A DNA stretch of 64,000 nucleotides. Source: Thomasclavelia spiroformis DSM 1552. Lineage in GTDB: Bacteria; Bacillota_I; Bacilli_A; Erysipelotrichales; Coprobacillaceae. Position numbers and translations under genes: made by a program. The DNA lies in assembly GCF_025149465.1 (NCBI RefSeq), contig NZ_CP102275.1:124001-188000 (forward strand), in the 5' to 3' direction. Below, in pieces: positions 18,590 through 26,956 of the stretch. How positions within the stretch are numbered: position 1 is the stretch's first letter; each line of letters opens with the position of its first letter. The notes below the pieces were generated by a model. It saw nothing but the letters and a program-made list of their open reading frames with translations. It was not told the DNA's origin and made no database searches.

Positions 18590-19472
18590 TAGTATTAAAA
18601 CAAAAATTGCATTTATTATTGAAGGTGTTAAAGCTGAACCAATGGTGATAAGAAATTTACAAAATAAATTTTTTAGTAAAGTTGAAATTGAGGCCATTAT
18701 GTTACCTGCCTGTACTAATGTCTATACGATTTGGAAAAGGTTATGTGATGATGATGGTGAAACAGATGTTATTGAACTTGTTAAGGAATTAAGCAGTGAA
18801 CAGAATACTAAAAGAGTAGATCAAATAAATTCTATTGATTTTAGAAGTTTGAATAAGGATGACTTTTCTGAAATATATTTATTCTTTGATTATGATGGTC
18901 ATAATAATAATTTGCCTAGTGATTGTAATCCTAATGAAATCATGAAAAAAATGCTTGAAACCTTTGATAATGAAACTGAAAATGGAAAAATGTATATAAG
19001 TTATCCAATGATAGAAGCTATTAAGCATTTTAATGTACAGGAGATTTGTAATGATGCTGGAGAATGTTTTTCAAAAATTAATATTGGTAGACAATATAAG
19101 GCACTTGTTGCAAAATGTACTATACGAGATAATTTAAATCATTTTGATATTAGTGATTGGAAATTTGCATTAAAAAAATATGTAAATTCAATATATTGTT
19201 TATTTAATTTACAAATGAAGTTGTCAAGAAAAGAATATATAAAAAAGATTACACCACAAACAATTTTTGAAAAACAATTAAGCGAATATATAAATGACTA
19301 TGAATGTGTAATGATATTAAGTGCCTTCCCAGAGTTTTTATTAGATTATTTTAAATTAGAAATATTGGAAGGTTATGTTAATTGTATAGGATTACTTGAC
19401 AATAATCATGTTGAGTGTTGTAAAAAAATTGAGAGTATAAAAAATAAAGTATTAACAGGAATTGGTAATTAA
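18582..19472 (+). CDS. TOPRIM-domain protein, RloB/AbiLii or AriB-like (putative effector nuclease)
   Basis: 296 residues. The TOPRIM pattern is visible: a beta strand ending in the acidic IIEGVKAEP (Glu14), then YLFFDYDGH with the DxD pair (Asp103, Asp105), and the following segment YISYPMIEAIKHF common to RloB/DUF4435-like proteins. TOPRIM effectors cut DNA or RNA, and in PARIS the partner (AriB) is released by the ATPase. ATG 18582 lies inside the end of the ATPase gene, so the two are co-translated. Codon use is very AT-rich, like the neighbours. Assignment to AbiL versus PARIS is open. Confidence 0.75.
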   Translation: MNNSIKTKIAFIIEGVKAEPMVIRNLQNKFFSKVEIEAIMLPACTNVYTIWKRLCDDDGETDVIELVKELSSEQNTKRVDQINSIDFRSLNKDDFSEIYLFFDYDGHNNNLPSDCNPNEIMKKMLETFDNETENGKMYISYPMIEAIKHFNVQEICNDAGECFSKINIGRQYKALVAKCTIRDNLNHFDISDWKFALKKYVNSIYCLFNLQMKLSRKEYIKKITPQTIFEKQLSEYINDYECVMILSAFPEFLLDYFKLEILEGYVNCIGLLDNNHVECCKKIESIKNKVLTGIGN

Positions 19473-19499
19473 ATAAGATTATAAAAAAGTGGAAAAAAA

Positions 19500-19546
19500 T
19501 AAAGATTAAACATTATTGATAAATCAATGATATTTAATCTTTTTTA
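19500..19546. terminator. Bidirectional terminator between TOPRIM gene and flavodoxin gene
   Basis: AAAGATTAAACATTATTGAT (19501-19520) pairs with ATCAATGATATTTAATCTTT (19523-19542) with few mismatches. Ts follow on the plus strand and As precede it, so it can serve both convergent genes. Confidence 0.8.
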
Positions 19547-19549
19547 TAT

Positions 19550-19669
19550 TTATTTTAATTGATTCAAAATATTTAAAGCGTAGTCTTTAGCATTTTTTAA
19601 ATCATTTTGATCTGGATGCAATAATGCTTTATCAAAATTATCAAGACTAACTTTTAAGTTCTTATCTTC
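19550..19669. repeat. 120-bp direct repeat, right copy (inside flavodoxin gene)
   Basis: Identical to 17063-17182. Here it forms the stop codon and last 38-odd codons of the intact flavodoxin gene. Confidence 0.95.
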
Positions 19670-20059
19670 TGGATGTTCATGAATCATTTTAATATAGCGC
19701 TCACGGACAGTTAGTGGCATTTTGCCTTGACAGAAATAATGACCTAAAATTTGATTACTTGAATCAACAAAACTATCAAAACGATTAGCTAATTTATCAT
19801 AATATTCTTGACTATCACCAAATCCAGCAGTTGCAAAAAAAGCAATCTTTTTATTTTTAAGTGTTTTAAGAATATTTTGAATTTTTATACTACAATTTCC
19901 TTTATCAACCCATGTTCCTAAAAAAATCAAATCAGCTTCTTCAATTTTTTGACTATCTTTAAAACATACTATTTCTTCATTTTGACAAGCTTCTTGAATG
20001 CTTAAAGCAACTTTTTCAGTATTTCCTGTACAGCTATCAAAGATAATTGCAATTTTCAT
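19550..20059 (-). CDS. Flavodoxin family protein
   Basis: About 169 residues with the flavodoxin fold. FMN phosphate loop DSCTGNTEKVA near the N-terminus, the W-loop LGTWVDKG, and ATAGFGDSQEYY for the second FMN loop are seen. As the last gene of the glycyl radical enzyme operon it is a plausible electron donor for the radical-SAM activase, which needs a one-electron reductant. The start at 20059 is chosen because AGAGGT stands just upstream; an in-frame ATG at 20122 would overlap nanE by 47 bp and add a tail with no family match. The terminal 120 bp are duplicated at 17063. Confidence 0.85.
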   Translation of the reverse strand: MKIAIIFDSCTGNTEKVALSIQEACQNEEIVCFKDSQKIEEADLIFLGTWVDKGNCSIKIQNILKTLKNKKIAFFATAGFGDSQEYYDKLANRFDSFVDSSNQILGHYFCQGKMPLTVRERYIKMIHEHPEDKNLKVSLDNFDKALLHPDQNDLKNAKDYALNILNQLK

Positions 20060-20075
20060 TTTCTTTACCTCTAAA

Positions 20076-20828
20076 TTAATGTTTAGCTTTTTCAGCATCA
20101 CGCCAATTATTTTGATAGCCACTTAATAAATCAACAAATCTTTTTGCAGTTAAATGAGGTCTTGTAATGGCACTACCTACCACAACGCTATGAGCTCCTA
20201 AGAAAATACACTTCATCGCATCTTCTGGAGTATATAAATGACCTTCCATCATTACATATGCTTGATCACCTAATTCACGACACATTCTAGCAAACATACG
20301 ATAATCAGGTCCTTCAATATTAGCAGTTTCTTTTGTATAACCATATAAAGTAGGAGCAACGATATCTGCGCCATTTTCAACAGCATGATGTGCTTCTTCT
20401 AAGTTAGATACATCAGCAAAAATAATTGCTTCAGGGATTTCTTGTTTAACTTTTTTTATTAATTCACAAGCCGGGGTTCCATCATGATTAATTTGTGATG
20501 TACAATCTAATGCAATAATTTCTGCTCCAGCTTCAAAAACAGCTTTCGCTTCTTTTATTGTTGGAGTAATAAATACATCTGTATCTTCATACCAAACTTT
20601 CCATAGTCCAATCATTGGTAAATCAGGAACAGCTTTTTTGATAGCTTTAATTTGTTCAGGAGAATTGGCTCTAATACCTACAGCTCCTGCCCATTTTGCA
20701 GCTTCTGCCATTTTTATAACCATGTCATCAGTGTAAATAGGATCATCATGTTGTACTTGACAAGATACAATTAATCCACCTTTCATACTTTCAATAATTT
20801 TTCTTTTTCTTTCGTCTGTTGTTTTCAT
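20076..20828 (-). CDS. nanE: N-acylglucosamine-6-phosphate 2-epimerase family (NanE)
   Basis: Predicted TIM-barrel epimerase interconverting ManNAc-6-P and GlcNAc-6-P, 250 residues (slightly long; usual about 230). Seen are GGLIVSCQ, the IRAN motif after beta-2, the GLWK segment bearing the catalytic Lys, IIALDCT, FADVSN, and the MEGH/GSAITRP phosphate-binding end. GGAGG site. No nanA, nanK or nagA/B gene accompanies it. Instead it sits inside a glycyl radical enzyme operon, which suggests that the operon's substrate or product is a related 6-phosphosugar, or that it has a different epimerase substrate. Confidence 0.85.
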   Translation of the reverse strand: MKTTDERKRKIIESMKGGLIVSCQVQHDDPIYTDDMVIKMAEAAKWAGAVGIRANSPEQIKAIKKAVPDLPMIGLWKVWYEDTDVFITPTIKEAKAVFEAGAEIIALDCTSQINHDGTPACELIKKVKQEIPEAIIFADVSNLEEAHHAVENGADIVAPTLYGYTKETANIEGPDYRMFARMCRELGDQAYVMMEGHLYTPEDAMKCIFLGAHSVVVGSAITRPHLTAKRFVDLLSGYQNNWRDAEKAKH

Positions 20829-20856
20829 GTTATTTCCTCCATTTATTTAATAATTA

Positions 20857-21633
20857 CTATATTTCTTTATTGTTACATACAATATAGTTACCAGGTAATT
20901 CGATATCTGTTTCAAATTCATTAACATATACACTGTTAAATTCATTACTATTTGCCCATGTACAAATAGCTCTAATATTAAACTTTGATGAATCAATCAG
21001 TAAATAGTTATTTAGACATCGCTTCATAATTTCTTTTTTAACTGCACCAATTGCAAATTCAAAAATATATACTTCACCATTTTCTAAGTTTACACCATTA
21101 GTACTAAAAAATGCATGATCAAAATTAAATTGTTTAATCATTTCCAATGTCAAAGCCCCATAAGACATATCATAACTCTTCTTAAACATACCGCCTAATA
21201 AAAAGATATCTCCTTTAAAACTATTAGGTAGTTTTCGAATTAAATAAGTACTTGGTGTTACGATTTTAATCTGTTTATCAATAATATGAGGTAACAAATA
21301 GACTGGTGTAGTTCCAGAATCAATATAAATACAATCACCATTTTTAATTCTTTGTGCTGCTTTTTTACAAATACGTTGTTTTTCTTCAATGTATAGTGAT
21401 TCTTTATCAATTACTGGAGCTTCATTAAAACTTGATAAAGTTAAATTAGCTACATCTTTAGCAACCGCGCCACCTCTTTCGCGTTTAATCAAACCTAGAT
21501 TTTCTAATTCAATCAAATCTCTCATAATCGATGATCTAGAAACATCAAATTCTTCCATCAGTTGTTTAACTGTTACAAAAGTCTGTTCCTTCAACAAATT
21601 TAAAATACGATACATTCTTTCTTTAGATAACAT
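20857..21633 (-). CDS. DeoR-family transcriptional regulator
   Basis: 258 residues. An N-terminal DeoR winged helix (about 1-55, with VTVKQLMEEFDVSRSSIMRDL as recognition region) is followed by the DeoR sensor domain, which resembles sugar isomerases: CIYIDSGTTP as phosphate-binding loop and FFSTNGV. These regulators usually respond to a phosphorylated sugar. It is embedded between the activase and nanE genes, so it most likely controls this operon. ATTAATCA repeats upstream of the operon promoter are candidate binding sites. Confidence 0.85.
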   Translation of the reverse strand: MLSKERMYRILNLLKEQTFVTVKQLMEEFDVSRSSIMRDLIELENLGLIKRERGGAVAKDVANLTLSSFNEAPVIDKESLYIEEKQRICKKAAQRIKNGDCIYIDSGTTPVYLLPHIIDKQIKIVTPSTYLIRKLPNSFKGDIFLLGGMFKKSYDMSYGALTLEMIKQFNFDHAFFSTNGVNLENGEVYIFEFAIGAVKKEIMKRCLNNYLLIDSSKFNIRAICTWANSNEFNSVYVNEFETDIELPGNYIVCNNKEI

Positions 21634-21645
21634 GACTAAATATTT

Positions 21646-22542
21646 TTATCCTCCTATTTTAATATGCATTCCTTTATCATTACCATATTGAATATATTTT
21701 TTTAAAGTTTCTTTTTTTAACATTTTTTCATTTTCTAAATAATATTGTTTATTCATCTGTTTCCATTTATTTTTTCCAAGTGTGTGGTAGGGAAGTAGAT
21801 TGATATTAGTAATATTTAATTTGTAAGCTAAATCAATAATTGACTGTAGTGTTTTTTCATCATTATTAAAATAAGGAATAACAGGTACTCGGATAATTAC
21901 TTTTTCAGGACATGTATTAGCAAGAAATCTTAAGTTATTAAATATGAGTTGTGGATTTCCGCCAATAACGTCTTTGATTTTTTGATAGTTTAAATGTTTA
22001 ATATCAAATAAAAATAAATCAAGATAGGGCAAAGCCTGTTTTAAATATTCTAATGAATAATTACCGGTTGTTTCAATTGCAATATGTAAATCTTGTTTTT
22101 TTAATTCTTTGATTAATTTCATCATTGCAATAAATTGAACAAATGGCTCACCACCAGAAATAGTAATCCCGCCATTACTATTATCGAAATAATCTTTATC
22201 TTTCATTACTTCATCTACAATAGTATTGATTGATAGCTCTTTTCCCGCAAATGTAAGAGCTTGTGTTAAACAACTTTCACTACACTTTTTACAATAAATA
22301 CATTTCAAACGATCATATAAAAACTTTTTATCAAAACTGATAGCTTTTTGTTTACAGACATTTACACATTTTTTACATTTTATACATTTACGCAAATCAT
22401 ACATTAACGTTGGTTTAATCGACCAACTTTCAGGATTAGCACACCAAGGACAGTGAAGATTACAACCTTTTAAAAAGATCGTAGTGCGAATCCCTGGTCC
22501 ATCATGAGTAGCAAATTTTTCAATATTGAAAACATTAATCAT
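21646..22542 (-). CDS. Glycyl radical enzyme activase (radical SAM)
   Basis: 298 residues. The radical-SAM cysteines CNLHCPWC (Cys27, 31, 34) sit after the DGPGIRTTIFLKG segment typical of GRE activases. Two ferredoxin-type clusters follow (CIKCKKCVNVC and CIYCKKCSESC), then the SAM-binding SGGEPF motif and ETTGN. It installs the glycyl radical on the enzyme encoded just upstream, whose stop it overlaps by 8 bp. The two extra clusters place it with activases of the diol-dehydratase/PflD group, not with pyruvate formate-lyase activase, which lacks them. Confidence 0.93.
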   Translation of the reverse strand: MINVFNIEKFATHDGPGIRTTIFLKGCNLHCPWCANPESWSIKPTLMYDLRKCIKCKKCVNVCKQKAISFDKKFLYDRLKCIYCKKCSESCLTQALTFAGKELSINTIVDEVMKDKDYFDNSNGGITISGGEPFVQFIAMMKLIKELKKQDLHIAIETTGNYSLEYLKQALPYLDLFLFDIKHLNYQKIKDVIGGNPQLIFNNLRFLANTCPEKVIIRVPVIPYFNNDEKTLQSIIDLAYKLNITNINLLPYHTLGKNKWKQMNKQYYLENEKMLKKETLKKYIQYGNDKGMHIKIGG

Positions 22543-24805
22543 AAAGCACCCTGCTTAATAACTCGGCTTGAATATCAGGTGTTAAATTAACAAACACAGC
22601 ACTATAACCAGCTACTCGAACGATTAAATCAGGATAATTTTCAGGATGCTTTTGTGCATCTTCTAAAACACCATGATCAACGCAAGTTACCATTAGTTGG
22701 CAACCCCCTTTTTTAAAGTAAGTATCAAATAGTATTTTAACTTTTTCTTTATCCTCGTGCATCATTCTAGGAGTAAATTTCATGTTTTGTACACTGCCAC
22801 CATGATATTTTGCATTAAATTTAGCTAATGAATTTAAACAGGCAGTAGGTCCATTTTTTGCTGCACCACCTTGAGGGTTATTTGCGGGATTCATATATAT
22901 TCCTTTTTTTCTACCATCTAAAGATGCATCTGTTTGATGACCCCAATCAGTGTTTGTTTGATTATTAGAGATTACGATTAAATAATAATCCATGTGATTA
23001 TCTATCCCTCTTTGTCTGATTCCTTTAGCGACATATTCATATAAATCAATTGCCATTTCATCGCATTCTTTGTGGTCATTACCATATTTAGGAAGATTTA
23101 AAATATCTTTTTGAATCTTTTCATAGCCAACATAATTATGTAATGCAGCTTGGTTTAGTTGTTCTAATGTATATTTTTTTTGATCATATACTAAAGTTTT
23201 TATCGCATATAAAGCATCTGATGAATTAATATTACCATATGTTTCATTTGTGCCACCTAAAATTTCAACACCACCATCAAGTAATGATTTTTCACGATTA
23301 ATACAATCATCCATTAAAATTGATGTAAATAGAAATGATACTTCTTGATTCATGACTTTATAACTATGAAGCTGTGCTTCTACACTTAAATCAAAATAAT
23401 AATCTAGTAGTTTTTTATACTGATTATAAAAATCGTCAAAAGTTTTCATTTCACTTAATAGCTTAACTTTAATTGGACCAGCTTTATAAATATGATCTAT
23501 TGGATCATATCCTTGATTAAGTGCTAATTGCATAATTTTTACAAGATTTAATAATGTATTTGGAGTTCCGACACTTTTACCTTGGATAACAAACTCACCA
23601 CAGCCAAAGGGAACATATTGTTCAGCTTTTTTTCGATCAATATTCATTGCATATTCAACTGCTGGAATATTTACTTCATCATTATAAAGAGTAGGATAAG
23701 TAGCTCCTGAAGCAATACATTCATAGGCTAGATCTTTAATATCTTCGGGAGTGTTTTTATATAGACGTAATGTAAATTGAGGTTCTACATATCTTGTATC
23801 TTTACATACTTTTAAACAAAGACGGGTAAACATATCACAAGCTTCTTCATTTTCTCTTCCAGCGCCACCAACGATAATTCGGCCATTAACAGTTGTCCGT
23901 CTATTTTCAATCATTAACCATAATGATTTTATATAACGATAGGCTTCTTCTTCATTAATAATATGATTATCAAGATCATGTTTTAAATAGGGACCTAAAA
24001 CAATATCCATTCTTCCATAGTTGATAACCACAGCACATAAAGCATAAATCCAAAATAGTTGTAATGCTTGATGAAATGTTTTTGGTTTATTTTCTTTAAT
24101 ATAATCTAAGCTATTATACATTAATGTTAATTCGCTTTTACGCTTGATATTAGTTGTTCTTTCAATGGCTTCATTAACTAGCTCTTTTTGTCTTTCGATT
24201 ACATTTTTTAATAATATCATAGCATCAATTGATGCTTTAATAAATTCATTTTGATTTTTTTCTTTAAGTAAATCAATAATTCCATTTATTCCTAATTTCA
24301 TTAATTTTTGATAATCCAACATCATTCCAGAAAGTCTAGCAGTAGCCATAAATGGGTATTTACAATCAATAAATCTACCAGTTGTAGTATCATTTAAAAT
24401 ATCTTGACAATATAATGCTTTGACATCATGTTCTTGCCAAAAATCATATAAAACATCAATTCTTGTTTTTTGCTTTTCAGTGTCCAATAATTCTTTAAAT
24501 TCTCTTAGTTTATGAAATACACAATAATGACCTACGCCACCAACACTTGTGACACAACCAAAGCCAATTGGCAAAAAATCTAAACGTCCAGCAATTAAAT
24601 CAGTTTCTTCAATTGATCTAAATAAAGTTGGATAAATTACTTTTAAACAATTGATTTCTCTTCTTGCCTTATCTAAATTAGCACTTTCTTGATAAGCTTT
24701 TGTATAAGCTTCCATGATTTCTAATTGTTCAAATGGTGATTTTTCACAAGGAATTTTAATGCTTACTTCACAATTCTGTACACCATCAATATTAATCTTA
24801 GCCAT
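22535..24805 (-). CDS. Glycyl radical enzyme of unassigned subfamily (PFL2/dehydratase group)
   Basis: 756 residues, the size of the dehydratase/lyase class. Thiyl-radical Cys402 lies in FGCGEFV with Glu404 two residues on, in place of the adjacent Cys-Cys of pyruvate formate-lyase and unlike the GCVE I know from choline lyase and diol dehydratases. VEPQFTLRLY and YPTLYNDE are the usual core motifs. The glycyl loop RVAGYSA carries Gly733. It is therefore a working GRE that breaks a C-O, C-N or C-C bond, not pyruvate formate-lyase. Substrate is unknown; the NanE neighbour and DeoR regulator hint at a phosphosugar. First gene of a five-gene minus-strand operon. Confidence 0.88.
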   Translation of the reverse strand: MAKINIDGVQNCEVSIKIPCEKSPFEQLEIMEAYTKAYQESANLDKARREINCLKVIYPTLFRSIEETDLIAGRLDFLPIGFGCVTSVGGVGHYCVFHKLREFKELLDTEKQKTRIDVLYDFWQEHDVKALYCQDILNDTTTGRFIDCKYPFMATARLSGMMLDYQKLMKLGINGIIDLLKEKNQNEFIKASIDAMILLKNVIERQKELVNEAIERTTNIKRKSELTLMYNSLDYIKENKPKTFHQALQLFWIYALCAVVINYGRMDIVLGPYLKHDLDNHIINEEEAYRYIKSLWLMIENRRTTVNGRIIVGGAGRENEEACDMFTRLCLKVCKDTRYVEPQFTLRLYKNTPEDIKDLAYECIASGATYPTLYNDEVNIPAVEYAMNIDRKKAEQYVPFGCGEFVIQGKSVGTPNTLLNLVKIMQLALNQGYDPIDHIYKAGPIKVKLLSEMKTFDDFYNQYKKLLDYYFDLSVEAQLHSYKVMNQEVSFLFTSILMDDCINREKSLLDGGVEILGGTNETYGNINSSDALYAIKTLVYDQKKYTLEQLNQAALHNYVGYEKIQKDILNLPKYGNDHKECDEMAIDLYEYVAKGIRQRGIDNHMDYYLIVISNNQTNTDWGHQTDASLDGRKKGIYMNPANNPQGGAAKNGPTACLNSLAKFNAKYHGGSVQNMKFTPRMMHEDKEKVKILFDTYFKKGGCQLMVTCVDHGVLEDAQKHPENYPDLIVRVAGYSAVFVNLTPDIQAELLSRVLYD

Positions 24806-24869
24806 ATTTTTTCTCCTTAACTTAAAATTTGTAACAAACCAAATAAAATAATAAATGCTATCTAATTAA

Positions 24870-24898
24870 AATATAACACTGCATTATATCAAGGTCAA
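24870..24898 (-). promoter_or_regulatory. Promoter of the glycyl radical enzyme operon
   Basis: On the minus strand TTGACC (24893-24898), a 17-bp spacer and TATATT (24870-24875) lie about 65 bp upstream of the GRE start. AAGGAG precedes the ATG. Confidence 0.65.
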
Positions 24899-24902
24899 TA
24901 AA

Positions 24903-24955
24903 AATAATCAAAATTAATCATTATTATTCATAATTAATCAAAATATATGATTAGA
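24903..24955. promoter_or_regulatory. Repeated ATTAATCA sites, candidate regulator-binding region
   Basis: ATTAATCA occurs at 24913-24920 and 24933-24940 (20-bp period, two helical turns). A variant AATAATCA is at 24903-24910 and an inverted TGATTAGA at 24948-24955. They lie directly upstream of the -35 box of the GRE operon, between it and trxB. Candidate operator for the DeoR protein; the AT-rich context lowers confidence. Confidence 0.4.
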
Positions 24956-25032
24956 TATTAAAATAATAAAGCAAAATAGTTATATGATAATCAATCGTAT
25001 GGTATACTATAGACAAAGCAAGGAGTGATAAA

Positions 25033-25947
25033 ATGAATGATTTAATTATAATTGGTGCTGGTCCAGCTGGGCTTAGTGCTTGTCTATATGCTTCAAGAGC
25101 AGGTTTAAATGTATTAATGTTGGATAGTGGAGCACCTGGGGGAAAATTAAACGTCAGTGCTGAAATTGAGAATTGGCCAGGTCAAAAAAAGAAAACTGGT
25201 CCGGAATTAGCTTATGAAATGTATGAACATGCATTATCATTTGGTGGTCAACAGGTATTTGGTGAAGTAACTAAGATTATTGATCACGAAGATTATAAAG
25301 AAGTTGTAACTACTGATAATACATACCAAGCTAAAGCTGTATTGATTGCAACGGGGACAAAAGAAAGAAAAATGCAAATACCGATGGAAGATGAGTTAAC
25401 TGGTCATGGAGTTTCATATTGTGCTGTATGTGATGGTCCATTTTTCAAAGATGAAGAAGTTGCAGTAATTGGTGGTGGAAATTCAGCTTTAGAAGAAGCT
25501 GTTTATTTAACAAAATTTGTAAGTAAAGTGCATTTAATTGTTCGTCGTGATGTATTTAGAGCGGATAAGATTATTCAAGATCATGTTTATGCTAATGAAA
25601 AAATAGAGATTCATTTTTTAAAGAAACCACATCATTTAATTGAAAAAGATGGTAAAGTAGATAAATTAGCTTTAGAAGATAGTAAAACAGGAGAAATTAG
25701 TGAACTAGCAGTTAAAGGTGTTTTTCCATTTGTGGGATTAGATCCAATAACTAATTTTGTATCAGACTTAGGTATTTGCGATGAACATGGCTATATTATC
25801 ACTGATGAAACGATGAAAACAAAAGTACCTGGGATTTATGCAGCTGGTGATGTTCGTCAAAAAATATTAAGACAAGTTGTAACTGCTGCTAATGATGGAG
25901 CAGTTGCAGGACAACAGATTGCTCATTATTTGGAAAGTAAAGCTTAG
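25033..25947 (+). CDS. trxB: Thioredoxin-disulfide reductase
   Basis: 304-residue flavoenzyme that reduces thioredoxin. FAD motif GAGPAGL at the N-terminus, redox pair CAVC near residue 133, nucleotide-binding GGGNSALEEA near 152, and the FAD-binding end AAGDVR are intact. AAGGAGTG site, and an extended -10 TGGTATACT ends at 25008. The gene is divergent from the GRE operon. Confidence 0.95.
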   Translation: MNDLIIIGAGPAGLSACLYASRAGLNVLMLDSGAPGGKLNVSAEIENWPGQKKKTGPELAYEMYEHALSFGGQQVFGEVTKIIDHEDYKEVVTTDNTYQAKAVLIATGTKERKMQIPMEDELTGHGVSYCAVCDGPFFKDEEVAVIGGGNSALEEAVYLTKFVSKVHLIVRRDVFRADKIIQDHVYANEKIEIHFLKKPHHLIEKDGKVDKLALEDSKTGEISELAVKGVFPFVGLDPITNFVSDLGICDEHGYIITDETMKTKVPGIYAAGDVRQKILRQVVTAANDGAVAGQQIAHYLESKA

Positions 25948-26099
25948 TGGATTTTATCCATTAAGTTTTTATTATAATATTTTTAGTTAAATATTGTAAT
26001 AATATAAATGTAGTAAAGACTTGAGAAAATATATAAAATAACGTACACTTATCGTTGTAAATTTGATAAAATGTAATTGTAGAAAGTGAAGTGAGAATT

Positions 26100-26948
26100 A
26101 TGGATCAAGTTGAAGTTGTAATTGTAACAGGAATGTCTGGGGCAGGAAAAACTAGTGCGATGGCATGTTTTGAAAACTTAGCATTTCGTTGTATAGATAA
26201 TTATCCAGTACCATTATTAACTGAGTTTGCTGAATTAGTTCAAGATAATTCACAGTATCAAAGAGTTGCTATGGCAGTAAGTCTTGAAGATGCTTTAAAA
26301 GCAATTAGGTTATTAAATAATTTAGATTGGATCAATTTAACTGTAGTATTTTTAGATTGTGATGATGAAACATTAGTTAAAAGATATAAACAAACAAGAA
26401 GATCACATCCATTGTTGATTTCTAATAAAGCTTCTTCATTACTTGAAGCAATTGAATTTGAAAGACGTTTAGCTGAACCGATTTCTAGATTAGCTAATAT
26501 ATATATAGATACTACTAAATTAAAGGGAGCAAGATTTCAAGATTTATTAGAAGATTATTTTAATAAAGGGAAATTAGATCCTTTTAGAATTACATTTGTA
26601 TCTTTTGGTTATAAACATGGTGTTCCTAAAGATGCTGATTTATTGCTTGATGTTCGTTTTTTACCTAATCCGTTTTATATTGAAGAGTTAAGACAATTAA
26701 CTGGAAATGATCAAGCTGTTTATGATTATGTCATGGAAAAAGAAGAAACAAAGATTTTTGTGGAAAAGACAACTGAGTTTCTTGATTATTTATTAAAGGA
26801 ATATGAAAAAGAAGGTAAAATGCATTTAGTTATTGGAATCGGATGTACGGGTGGACAACATCGTTCAGTAACTTTAACAAATTATTTTGCAGATTATTAT
26901 AGTCAATATTATCAAGTACATCGTTTGCATCGTGATGCTGATCATTAG
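26100..26948 (+). CDS. rapZ: RapZ-family nucleotide-binding protein (YvcJ)
   Basis: 282 residues. Walker A GMSGAGKTS, FLDCDDETLVKRYKQTRRSHPL, DVRFLPNPF and the C-terminal GIGCTGGQHRSV are the RapZ/YvcJ signatures. In enterobacteria RapZ controls glmS through small RNAs; in Bacillota YvcJ is a nucleotide-binding protein of less clear role. GAAGTGAG before ATG 26100 decides the start over GTG 26091. Forms a unit with whiA 8 bp downstream; yvcK, normally between them in Bacillus, is absent. Confidence 0.95.
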   Translation: MDQVEVVIVTGMSGAGKTSAMACFENLAFRCIDNYPVPLLTEFAELVQDNSQYQRVAMAVSLEDALKAIRLLNNLDWINLTVVFLDCDDETLVKRYKQTRRSHPLLISNKASSLLEAIEFERRLAEPISRLANIYIDTTKLKGARFQDLLEDYFNKGKLDPFRITFVSFGYKHGVPKDADLLLDVRFLPNPFYIEELRQLTGNDQAVYDYVMEKEETKIFVEKTTEFLDYLLKEYEKEGKMHLVIGIGCTGGQHRSVTLTNYFADYYSQYYQVHRLHRDADH

Positions 26949-26956
26949 GAGTAGTT

